Below, in pieces: positions 10,837-21,456 of a DNA stretch of 64,000 nucleotides. The stretch is from Argentina anserina (lineage: Eukaryota > Streptophyta > Magnoliopsida > Rosales > Rosaceae). A program made the position numbers and the translations under genes. A model generated the notes under the pieces. The model saw only the letters and a list, made by a program, of their open reading frames with translations. It was not told where the DNA came from and made no database searches. The DNA lies in NCBI RefSeq assembly GCF_933775445.1, contig NC_065875.1, positions 17,111,555 to 17,175,554 on the forward strand. The letters are read 5' to 3'. Each line of letters opens with the position of its first letter. Position 1 is the first letter of the stretch.

Positions 10837-10966
10837 AGAAGATTAGTGTTTTATTGATGATATATTACACACAATTGATGATCTATATAAAGCCATATTA
10901 TACCCCTCATCTCCACAAATCACGGAGGAAATCACACACCTTCAATTACGCTCAATCCCACTCACA
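10837..10966 (-). repeat. 5' LTR of the complete copia element
   Basis: 130 bp, beginning TGTGAGTGGG and ending CTAATCTTCT on the minus strand. It is 95% identical to the 3' LTR (6673-6802). Confidence 0.92.
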
Positions 10967-10971
10967 CTCCA
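10967..10971. repeat. target site duplication CTCCA, right
   Basis: This is the second copy of the 5-bp duplication at 6668-6672. Confidence 0.9.
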
Positions 10972-11439
10972 TGCAAATCGAGGAAAGTGATCATACAAAT
11001 ATACAATAGCTAGCTAGCCTATACAATCCAGCACAAAAAACTTAAAACATTCATGCCAGCAATAAATTAATGTATGAAATTTGCAGATGGAGATGTAAAA
11101 CATAAGTTGCAGATATACCGGCCTATATATTCACCTGGTGGAATCAAATGTAACTGATCAACTGCATCTGTGGGGTGTATCTATATATAGGATGATCAAA
11201 GTAGGAGTACGTAGTGGGAGTAGTGGGACCTTGGGAGACTTCAGACTTGAAGTGGGTAATGTAGGCAGTTTTCAAATTCGAACATAACAGTTGTGGGTAA
11301 TGGGGTAGTTTTTCGAACAGAAGAATAGTCGTGGGAATTAGAAAAGAGTGGAATCCACGCCATCTCAAGGGACGTACTTTAGGGTCTTGAGTGAGGTTTC
11401 TTAGTTAAATCCTATATATAGTTCCTGCATGATCGACCA
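10972..11439. other. displaced upstream flank of the exonuclease locus
   Basis: Before the copia insertion this sequence adjoined position 6667. It is AT-rich, with no open frame I would trust; it probably contains the original promoter of the exonuclease gene. Confidence 0.45.
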
Positions 11440-12215
11440 GATTAATAGGGACTGAGATCCTCTTTTAACAAGCCTCTCCTAATATTGCCTAATAAGTTTA
11501 TCTCAACCATTCATTTTTAATCAACGGTCATCAAGAGTTGAAAATACTCGAGATCTTTCTCCAATTTCTATCTCGTCTCTCTCTCTCTCGATAAAAATTT
11601 TCCCCATCTATTATCTCTCTTCCGTCCCGAAATGCTAAGAGAAGAAAAACTTAGGCGGCTTTGCTTTGATTGAGTGGAGGATTTTGGTTTTTGAAGAACT
11701 CCATTAAAACGCCAAGAGAATGTGGATATTTGTTAGTGCTTGTTCAACAATGAAGCTCTTATAGGATCCGGATGGGGCTTCTTAAGAATTAAGCTCCTCA
11801 TACCTGACATTAACTTATTTGGATTGCTTATCAGAACGTACAAAATAAGATTATAATAGTAATCATCTTTTTCTGGGTTGCAAGTCCTTTTCATCCATGA
11901 AATGCTTCAACAGTAGCCCAAGTTCCCAGAAAGTTGGTGACTCCGTTTTTCTCTTTTGGATTCGAGAGGATTCAAATCGATAAAAAGGCACCTAAGGGAT
12001 CTTGCCTTGGCGAGGCGAGCCAAGGCAGCCGGTTGGAATCCTCTCAGAGACGCAAGGGACATCTGAGTACGAGAATTTGGCCCAGAAAAGAGTGTAGATG
12101 CGGAGATAAGATAGGAGACGATCTTGACCATTTATTAAAAATGAACGGTCGAGATCAAATTGTTAGGCAATATTATGAGAGACTTATTAGGAGAGGATCT
12201 CGGTCCGATTAGTAG
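11440..12215. mobile_element. non-autonomous Mutator-like element with 9-bp target duplication
   Basis: The element is 11449-12206 (758 bp). Its ends form long terminal inverted repeats of about 88 bp (11449-11536 and 12119-12206), beginning GGACTGAGATCC and GGACCGAGATCC and sharing most positions. The flanks GATTAATAG (11440-11448) and GATTAGTAG (12207-12215) are a 9-bp duplication with one mismatch. Long TIRs with a 9-bp duplication define MULEs. No transposase is coded. A GC-richer inside part (about 11990-12110) could be captured gene sequence, but I do not recognise it. Confidence 0.85.
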
Positions 12216-12777
12216 ATTGACCTGACATGTTCTTTCTTGGGCTTCGATTTTGGTGCCAAGCCCCATTTTAATTCTTGGGCTACTTTCTTGATCGTCGATG
12301 ATCGATATATGCTACAAAATGTGCATGTGGTGCTTAATATGTGAGGGATCGGAGGAGGAGGCCTGTTCTTAATTTCTGGAAATTGTAGGGCTGAAAATGG
12401 ATCTTTCTCTGTAGCGCAGGTCGGCAGGTGCTGCTGCTTAGCTTATATATGTTACAGCATGCATGTGCAATATTGTTTATCATATAAATCGTAGTTTGCA
12501 TGTAGAAAATAAGATGGAAAATAGTGATCCTACCATGTGCATATGATGTTTTCATGGGAAGCAACAATCGATTTATGTTGCTGTCATTTGGGGCCTTGAT
12601 AATGTTTTAAGTCGTAGCCGATCTGAAAATTCTCAACATCCTACTGATATTCATTCAATTAAATAGAACCAGTTAATGATCGCGTAATCTCACTCAATAT
12701 CATCCATCAATATTAAGATATGTTTGATATATATAACTTGGTCCTATGATTACGTGGTCAGTTTTATGTACCATTAA

Positions 12778-12805
12778 TGTTCTTACTGGTTAAATAAGCA
12801 TGCAT
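12778..12805 (+). repeat. 28-bp direct repeat, copy 1
   Basis: Begins TGTTCTTACTGG and ends AAGCATGCAT. An identical 28-bp copy lies at 12973-13000, 195 bp away. Confidence 0.85.
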
Positions 12806-12972
12806 ATGATATCTGTAACACAGGAAAGCTCCTTTTGTAGTTTCATTATCGATACTAATTGCGATTAATTATTGGAAGTTTGAAACATGCATGCATTAAT
12901 AATAAGTCTTCCATCAGTACTTATGTAGTATATGTCGGAACTGGTCTGTTAGCTGCCTGTATTTCCAACATG

Positions 12973-13000
12973 TGTTCTTACTGGTTAAATAAGCATGCAT
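12973..13000 (+). repeat. 28-bp direct repeat, copy 2
   Basis: Identical to 12778-12805. The sequence between the copies does not repeat, so this is not a simple tandem array. Confidence 0.85.
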
Positions 13001-15719
13001 CGCGTCGATTTGAGTATATTAATAATAATGCATTTAATCAATTATGCCGTTGGCCCAATGTAATTTGACATGGCAACACATGCATGAGACAGATTAATTA
13101 TATGTATCGAAGCTAGCTAGGTAAGCGTTATTCTCATCTTTCGCATGATTGAGCAGTCCAAGTTGCCAACTTGAGCAATATACTATGTAATACAAAAACC
13201 TCCTTGAGAAACTGATCGATTTTCTCCTCGATCATTAGCTTAAGTATGATTACAACATATATTTTAGATTTGGAATATCGGAATAAATTAAGAAAATTTT
13301 TGAAAAAAAATATTGAATATAATTCATTCCAATGTCCACGAATCAGAAATTATTCTTTGAGATCAAATTAAATGTGATTGTTTGGCCTCATCGTTATACT
13401 ATTAGCTAGCTACTTGTATTCGTTATATCTTTATATTGCAATGACACCGGCCTGATCGATCTCATCCTATTGTCTTTGCATGCCTCTCTGCATGTAAAAT
13501 TTCTCCACCATTTAATCCAATGAATCGGGTCCTCCATGATCGTCGACAATCGACAAAAGACACATCAGGTACTTTCAAGTTCGTGCAATCTGAGAATACT
13601 CATGGAATTCGATCCATCCATCTGTAACTAGTACATGGAATTCGCTCGTATCTTCCATTTCTTGCTTGCCAGCTTCTCAACATCATTCGATCACTTCAAT
13701 AATTCGCTTCGATTACTGCTTGGGATTCTATGGTTCATGCATAAGTATGTTTGGATCATGCGAGGAGATTATTACAACCAGTCTGGCCGGTGCATTATTT
13801 GCTACGTGTGTGTGTGAACTTTGCTTCGTGTTTACTTATGTCAAGTCCCGATATGGTACCAAAATTGGATTAAAATAGACCCGCCTCCAACTCATTTATC
13901 TTTGCATGATTGACTTCAATTGGCAACTTCTTGTCTGCAAACACTCACACCGCTAGCTTAATTAACAGGGAACAATCGTTGTCACCCCCACTAAGACTGT
14001 AACCAAAAACACAGCTGCTAATGAATCAATAATGCAAATATAACCTCAAATGAGAGACTAATTAAGTTAATATGCATAAACGTACACAAATGTACCGTAC
14101 GTAAATTTGACTATTGTATTGTATTGTGGTATTGCACGTAAACGAATTCAAAACATATAAATGATCTAATAGCAATTACTAGTATTACCGTTTCTTTCAA
14201 TGGAGATCGCAAATAGGTCAAATACAATGACACGCTTAAGAATCATGCTTACGAAGCTGAAATACACATGCATATTATAAGTTTAAGTAACCAATCTCTT
14301 TGTGGAATATTTGGTATTTTGCTTTACATAGACTTCAGAATATCCCTTTCTCTAGTACTCCAATAATAGTGCCCTGCATTTCAACCTACTTACACTTCCT
14401 TTCATCACCCAAAAACACAAATATATAATACAAATAAAAAAACAACCAGCTAGGTAGCTCGTCCTCTTCTATAATCAGCCTCCTCCTCCACTTCCGCGTC
14501 GAGGACAACGACTTGTGAGAGAGGCGCACGCACGTTTTCAGTGGGCCCATAACCGTGGCCCAACCCAATCTCCCTTCCCGCGTTGGCCCATCGCTCTCGT
14601 CGGCCTCGTCCTTTTGGGGCCGTAGACGCCACTACACAATACCACCACGTGCCCCCCCCTCTCTCGTTCACCCAACACGTTTGGCTTTGCCTTCTTGGGA
14701 TGACGTGGACATGGTAGATGTGGGGCCACCCTGGCGGAATGGGGTGCGTTTTTGAACTCGTTGTTCCTTCATCACTGTTGTGAGATACATAGCTGGATCT
14801 TTGCTGTAAAACTTTTTTGGGTTTTCAAATTTTTCTTTGGCATACATGCATGAACTTGATCACTAAGTCTTTGGAATTAAATCTTCGATTCACAACGTGT
14901 TAAGATTTTAAATTTCTGTTTTCCGATAATAAGAACTCATCACAATCATATATTTAATATTTTCTGTAATAATAGAAAAATCATGTATTTAACAGTTTCA
15001 CTTTCTAAAGTGAATATAAATCAAGTTCATCTTACATAAATAAGCATCGAACTAAAACGCATGCCAAGATAAACCTTATACATGAGTGAAGTACTTGTAT
15101 GTGCATAAAAGTATATTGACTAGTATTTTGTTTCAATATACAATTTTAATTTGTAGCGTGTTTTTTGTCTAATTATCTTTTTTCTGATTGAAATAGACGT
15201 TATGCTTTTGATTAAGTATTTAGGCGAGAGCAATGATTGACTCTCACTCATAACTTGAGCTTTAGATGATTTAGTCGCAACATTCAACTTAAAAGTAGCA
15301 ACACTACTAAAAATGAGTCAATGATGTTGGCCAGGGACATGCTCCCATGTGATTTTGCTAGTTATTTCCATGCAAGTGATGTTCATGTAGCAACTACTAG
15401 AGATGAACATGCGATCAAAATTGGGTCACAAAAATGAGACAATGATTGTTAACAAACCCCCTATTCATTACAACAAAGAAGTCACCCTCAAAAGTGAAAA
15501 CAAAAATTACATGAGGGTTAAACATTTCAAACATTAGTGGTAAAAATCCTCACAAGGGGCGCATGCAAAATGTAATGTTATGTTAATCCAAAGCCAAAGT
15601 GAGATGTGTGCTTGGAAATTGGGATGTCATGCACACTCATCATTTTACTCAAAAAATAGAAATAAATAAAAGATGAGGGGGAAAGTTAGTAAAAGTTGCT
15701 TGGACTTTTTCTCCAGCTT

Positions 15720-15877
15720 CCACGAACCGCCACGTGTTCCCGGTGGCGCCAGTTTTATATTTACGCGCGTGAAATCAGGCTCGGGTTTTTAACCCCAGAT
15801 TCCTCCATCTTCTTTCTCAAAAGCATTTGCTTTCTCTTTGGCTTCAGAATTGATCAGCATTATTCTCCATCGAAAGG
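15720..15877 (+). promoter_or_regulatory. promoter-like region and possible noncoding first exon
   Basis: A G-box core sits in CCACGTGTTC (about 15730). A TATA-like TTTTATATTTA follows near 15751, then a pyrimidine-rich leader and a good splice donor, GAAAG|GTAAAA, at about 15876. This is the look of a plant promoter with a spliced 5' leader. No coding exon is found downstream before the hAT element at 18110, so this could be a noncoding transcript, a gene remnant or chance. Confidence 0.3.
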
Positions 15878-15880
15878 TAA

Positions 15881-18101
15881 AACCCAGAAACAATAAACTA
15901 GCTAATTGTGATTATAATATCATTCGGCATTTTGTAAGTATTTGAATCTCTGATAAAAACCCTAGCTATAGCTTAAATCAGAACCAAAACCAACCAATCA
16001 GGACTTCAATACTTGCTTTGCTGGGTGTGAGTTTGGATTAATAAACAAATTTGAACTTCGGCGACGTGGGCTAGGATTAAACCTATCAAACAAACGCAGA
16101 TTTTTACGCGAAAACGAAAAGATTAAAGGGGGAAGTAGGAGGTACGGTGTTGCTATGTTGATGCAAAATATTCATCGGAATAGTGGAAAGGGCGGTGTAG
16201 GGTTAACAGAGAATATACGATTTCAGTAATGCTAGGGCTTCTTTAGCATGGTTGTCGCAGCTTTTCTTGCAGTGGGAGTGCGTAGTCCATTGTTAAAGGA
16301 AAATTGGTTTTGTAAAGTATACGTACTCGATTATCTGTCTGGATTAATATGAAAATTAAGTTCAATATATGTTTCATGTTTGTCAATGCCCTAAATGGTT
16401 ACATGATATATCAATAATCAATCTATTAATCATATGGTTATATTGAATCACGTATAGTAGTAACTAGTAAACCAGCTATAGTACAAACTCAATGGCTTCA
16501 ATCACATACTTCAACATGCACAAACGTAATTCAGTCTTTTGAGTTAAAGAAAAGCGCAGTCGGGTTAACATAAAGAACTCGGATCGAGAAGTACTCTTAA
16601 CATGTTATGTGAGTGCATAAGCGGTGCTATCTTCAAATCGATCTCAAGATTCTATTGTCCTGGTCGACCATTATTTGATTTATAGTTTGATTGCCTCGTG
16701 TTATCAAAAGTGTATATTCCTATAATATTGATAAATACAATTGTATACGAACATAAGTTAAAGATTAATAAACGTCGAGTCATTCACGGATAATATAAGT
16801 CGTTAACCTAGTTACGATCGAAAAGGCATGCGTTCCTCAACAGATTGCACTAGCATAATTAAGGTTTCAATCTTTGAATCACTAAGAATTGAAAATGTAA
16901 GAACAGACAACTCGAAAAACAAACGTAGCAGACAGCATTACAGGGAAGGAGTGAAGGGGGGATGATGAGTTATGACTATGAAATTAAGGAACTCTTATCC
17001 TATCATGCAGCACCAGACGACACGTGTCAAGAGGGGGTAGTGGGTAGGAAGCAGCGCCAGTGTAGCCGCCGGTAACAAACAACAACTGGGCGATAGGTTC
17101 TGCTACATCTGGATGCTTCTAACAAAGTAAAGGCAAAGTTAAAAAAGCCTGCTCAGACTCCACTGTCAATATATAAGAACTGCACACAAGAGAAGCTCAG
17201 ATATTTTTAACCACAATAAACGGGGTTCCATTCCCGTTCCACTCATAGGGAGTCGTTTTCTTTTATCCATTCCGTTCAATTCTGGCTGTGAGTACATATA
17301 GTTTAGTGGATTTGGACCCTAATTTTCACCCTTTTTTTCATGTTGTTTATGGCAACTAGAGAGTGTGATGAGTGGTAATCGTTGTTGAGTGTTGACGCAT
17401 TTGAAATTGGTGACACCAAAACCAGCCCCCATATATAATTTGATTGTTACATAAGATTTCAAGTTGGAACGGATGGGAGCTTATTTCTATTTCAATAAAT
17501 TTTGAACACTGAAGATTGTGTTACATGAGATACAGATAAAACAGTAAGTTCCTAAATATTTATGATTTTTTTATTGAAATGGGGATGAGATTTCAACTAT
17601 CTTGTAAAGATATTATACTCTTAAACGTATATTGGCGTAGAATTATAATTTATAACATAAAACAGAGTATGAAGACAACTGGCCTATACACTAATATTAT
17701 GGAATATTGTCCTACTAAAAATTGGAAGTATACAAGTAATCTCATTATATAAGACTTTCTTGAATCAAATGTCATATGACATTAAAATTAATTGAAAAAA
17801 CTGTATCTTATTCTAGTAAGTTAATTAATAAATTTAGATGTAATGACTAAATGAATAAATAATTTATCTCTTAAAAAATTGCTTAGGATGTCAGAAATAA
17901 TCATGCTCGGGGCCAAATACATAACTTAAATTATCGGAGAATTATCGAGCACAATGCTAATGATACCATATTTCTTTTCTTATCTTCAAGTTAGTCTTGT
18001 CAAAATCATTCAAATATTGAAAACAACACATATGTAACACACATACCAAGCTAAAAATAGATATAGAGGTAGTAAAAAACTTTAGGGTTAGGGGAACACG
18101 C
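15881..18101. other. intergenic, no gene seen
   Basis: AT-rich. A second promoter-like patch occurs at about 17015-17180 (CGACACGTGTCA, then CAATATATAAGAAC) without a coding frame after it. No repeat ends or RNA gene could be set. Confidence 0.45.
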
Positions 18102-18943
18102 CTCACGCGTAGGGTTGGCAATGGTATAGAAAATCATTTCAACCAATTCGTATACCAACCGTACCAAATATGTTGGTATACCAAATACTTGGTACATAGT
18201 ATATGGTACAGTATACCGTACCAATATTAAAAATACGGTAGGTAGGTGGTATAGATTTTCCATATATCATGGTATATTGTACCTACCAACTTATATTACA
18301 TTACATTATTTAATTAATATATATATATATATTTAAATTTCAACCGTAGATTTATTAAAAAATAAATTCAAACCGTATAAATCTACTAACTTTAATCTAA
18401 TATCTCTGAGTTTCTTTCTCAACTACACTCTTTTTCTCGTCTTTAATTTCTTTATTTAATTATGAATGAATCAATTCAATAGAATTCCCAAATACAAATG
18501 CTTAGACTTATCAGTAGCACCATCACTGCTTACAACATGTCAACATATATCGCATTTAAACCTATCATTTATTTTTTCAATTGTTTTGAGAATTCATAAG
18601 TACTTTAACAGTTTGACTATTTGGACTTTGGCTTTCTATTTATGACTTTATATTTGGTAATTTGGTTGAAGTTATATAAGACTTTGGAATTCAATTGTTA
18701 TTACACTTATTTATTATTACTTATTTGGATTGGGCCTTAAATATGTTGGTACAAACCCATTACCAACCGTACCAACCGAGTACCAACCGTACCACTTAAT
18801 TGGTATACCAACATTATTGGTTGGTATAAATTGTGGATTTTTCATACCAAATATATAATTTTTCATACCAAATATATATTGGTTGGTATATGGGATTGGA
18901 AAATTAAGACTGGTATACCAACCAATCCAGCTCTACTCACGCG
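18102..18943. mobile_element. non-autonomous hAT element with perfect 8-bp target duplication
   Basis: The element is 18110-18935 (826 bp). Its flanks are identical: CTCACGCG at 18102-18109 and 18936-18943. It starts TAGGGTTGGCAATGGTA, and its other end reads TAGAGCTGGATTGGTTGGTA on the opposite strand, imperfect short TIRs of hAT type. Both ends carry many copies of TTGGTATACCAA-like and GTACCAACCG-like motifs in both orientations, as expected for transposase-binding sites. The centre (about 18290-18720) is AT-rich and codes nothing. Confidence 0.85.
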
Positions 18944-19960
18944 CTATTGTCCGACCTTCGGTTTTTGCTCCCTGTCTGGTAGCAAGCCTTCCCGCCGTCG
19001 TCGGACATGCTTTGTTACATCTGTTATGGACTTATGGCTGATGAGTGATCAGATCGAGCCTTTCGATTATGGTTGCATGGTGAAGGATCTTGCGTTGAGG
19101 ATGGAGATGGCAGCGGTGCTTGGGGGTGGTTTGCTCCTCGCTGGTTTTGTCGGCGACGGGGGATGGCGCTGTGTGATTGGAGGCTACTGGCGACGCTGGT
19201 GCTTGTGGTGGCACCATGCGGGTCTGACTACCCGAATCGGCTCTAGTTTTGGATCAGATTTCTCCGATCCGATCTAGGGCATGTTGGGTGGGATCAAAGC
19301 TTTTCTTGTGGTGTGATGGCGACAACCTGGTGAGACCAGAAAGATGTCATCGACGACAATCCGGGAGCGGGCCAGACTCTCTTGGTTGATGTTGGTATCC
19401 ATGCTTCTTGGGGTGAGGTCTTAACTTGGGTTGGGTCCATTATTTTGGCCTTGGCCTAGGTCAACAGAAAAAGTAGCCCATTTAGGGCATTTAAGTATTT
19501 TGTTTTAGGTTATTTCGTTTTGCTTCCAATAAGAAATTTCTTGTGTAGGTTTTTGCACTTTGTGTGCCTTTTTTGCTCTGGATGGGTATCGCCGGTTTAT
19601 TAAATGGGCGCTACCTCCTAGTAAGATGAGACTAAGTGTCGTTGGGTTTTTCCGACGGCAATATAGTTGGAGAGCTGTTTTATTGGACATTAAGATATGT
19701 AATTGTTGCTTTATCGTTGATAATGTTACGTATCTAGTGTTCTCTCCACTATGTCATTGTTGGTCGAAACATATAGAGTCGTCATTTGTGTAGTACTATT
19801 GTTGGTTACTGCTTTGTTGGGCACTTGTTTGTAATGATCTTTGATATTATGTCAAGTCTTTATAACCAGGAATTTAAGCTTCACGTCCCCTTTTATATTC
19901 GACCGTTTCATTAATGAAGACTTAAGCGCAGTCGTATTAGCCCATTTATTTAAAAAAAAC
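18944..19960 (+). repeat. GC-rich block with A-rich tail, possible non-LTR retroelement relic
   Basis: The left part (to about 19400) is GC-rich with an open frame rich in Gly, Trp and Leu that matches no family I know. The right part turns T-rich and ends in TTTATTTAAAAAAAAC near 19958. A similar GC-rich-to-T-rich layout in the opposite orientation, sharing GATGAGACxxAGTGTCGTT, is seen at 42180-43150. This suggests dispersed copies of one repeat, perhaps LINE- or SINE-derived. Class not proven. Confidence 0.35.
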
Positions 19961-20253
19961 ACAGACACATACTAATCCAAATTAATGTCAACATTGTTAT
20001 ACTATTTTCATGAAAGGGGCTTCCCTCTTTATGCATTGCACACACATACATTTAAAGTAGGCAACGTTATCTTTCCTAAAATAAGCCCCATTCAAATAAT
20101 TGAATTATAAGAGACCAATCAAAACTCTTGTAAAAAGGAAAAAGGCCACATCATGTATTCAATGTGTATCAAAATGGGAAGCCTTCATGAGTTTCTTTAA
20201 TTAGCCAGGTAGGTCAGATCCAACCAATTTAAGTGTTTAACAAAATTAGGACA

Positions 20254-20626
20254 TATAATGAGGAGAAATTTTTCTGTGCCATTCTAGCACAACGTGGCAA
20301 ACCCAATGGTGTACCATTCAAATCACAATTTGACATGCAATATTTAATTAGAAAATTATACTTTAACTATTTTGTTAAAAATTATTTTAGGGTTCTTTCT
20401 AAAACTCTAAACCATAAACCATACGCCGTAAAATCTTAAAACCTATACCCTAAACCCCAAATTCTAAATCATCAATACCCATGAAGGTCATTTCACAAAT
20501 AATAAAAACATGTTAGATTATAATTTTAGTGTAATAAATTCACGTGTCGAAATATAATACGTAAAGAGTACCATTAGGTATTGTCATGTGAACTACAGTA
20601 GCATATAAAAATTTCTCAATAATAAA
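20254..20626. mobile_element. MITE, copy 1 of a family with telomere-like core
   Basis: The element is 20263-20617 (355 bp), starting GAGAAATTTTTCTGTGC and ending GCATATAAAAATTTCTC, which are inverted repeats. The 9-bp flanks TATAATGAG and AATAATAAA agree at 6 of 9 places. It is clearly homologous to 49987-50310 along its length, including a decayed run of CCCTAAA units near 20406-20470. Confidence 0.75.
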
Positions 20627-21456
20627 AGAGAATTAGAGTACCCCAAAATGAATGTGGAAAGTAACAATTGATATTCCCACATAAATGCAGAAATTTGCAA
20701 TACATGGAAGCAAATCCCTATAGCTAATACTAGAAATCTGTTAATTTTGTATTTTCTGTTAACAGTAAAATTTAACCAATAAATATCTAAAGATGAATTG
20801 AATCTGACTTTGGTGAAAGATTTACGAATGAAGGGGTTGAAGGGTATGGTCAATCTTAACAAACTTATCATCTATTTCTGTAGCAGCTGGAGTAGATCAG
20901 AAAAAACAGTCCAAAAAGAGTAAACAGATACAAAAATGTTTTACACCAGTAAAAGTGTAAAACCCAGAAAGAATTTGAGTAAATTTAGGAAGGAAGAGGA
21001 TGATCAGTTAGTTAATTAACTTGATTCACATTCATATATATTTTTATCTATGAGCTGGATCCACTCTTCCAGGAGTGCCCCACTTCTGAAATAAAATATA
21101 TTCAAGCATTATAAAGAAAAAAAATATAAAACAAATCCTTAATGAAAAATAAAACACAAAGCACAGGCTCAATTTGTCTTTTGAAGCAGAGAGAGACAAG
21201 TCCAGCTCTTTCAACTTCAATCTGGGAATAATTACACATATATAATTCGTATAAATTTTTCGCCTTTCTCCCCCAGAAATCAAAAATTTGGTTCCTTTAG
21301 CTGTTTGGTTCTTCTGGGTTGGTCTGAGTTTGAGTTGGGATGACTCAAAACCGGAATTTGAGCATGTAATTCGGTTATTCTGGTTGTGCTTTTCAACCTT
21401 TGTTATCTATATAGAACCCCTGTTTTTCTTCTCTTCCGAGATTCGGTAGTTTAGAG
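20627..21456. other. upstream region of the ARR2-like gene
   Basis: AT-rich promoter and leader sequence. A TATA-like TCTATATAGAA lies at 21406-21416, only about 45 bp before the start codon, so its role is unsure. No other open frame is trusted. Confidence 0.4.

Larger units (their letters stand above)
6673..10966 (-). mobile_element. complete Ty1/copia retrotransposon, 4.3 kb, gag lost
   Basis: Both LTRs (130 bp each), a 5-bp target duplication, a primer binding site matching initiator tRNA-Met and a polypurine tract are present. The order protease, integrase, RT, RNase H is copia. The whole pol region from 10208 to 6879 lies in a single frame, broken only by point stops at 9705-9707, 9516-9518, 8040-8042, 7638-7640, 7581-7583 and 6879-6881. 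Between the primer site and the protease only about 600 bp remain, with no gag domain or zinc knuckle. The LTRs differ at 6 of 130 sites. The element lies in the upstream region of the exonuclease locus, in the same orientation. Confidence 0.95.
12216..15690. other. long intergenic stretch, no gene recognised
   Basis: Mostly AT-rich, rich in CATGCA and CATGCATG motifs. It holds a 28-bp direct repeat (entered separately) and a GC-rich patch at about 14450-14760 that includes CCACCACGTGCC. Open frames there overlap on both strands and look like chance. Confidence 0.5.

Noticed and set aside
10439..11009. Frames over the copia leader and 5' LTR (10439-10813 - and 10593-11009 +)
   Set aside because: The plus-strand one crosses the LTR and target duplication, so it is not a gene; the minus-strand one has no gag similarity.
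14386..14755. Four overlapping frames in a GC-rich patch
   Set aside because: Frames on both strands cover the same bases, with no conserved motif; treated as composition effect.
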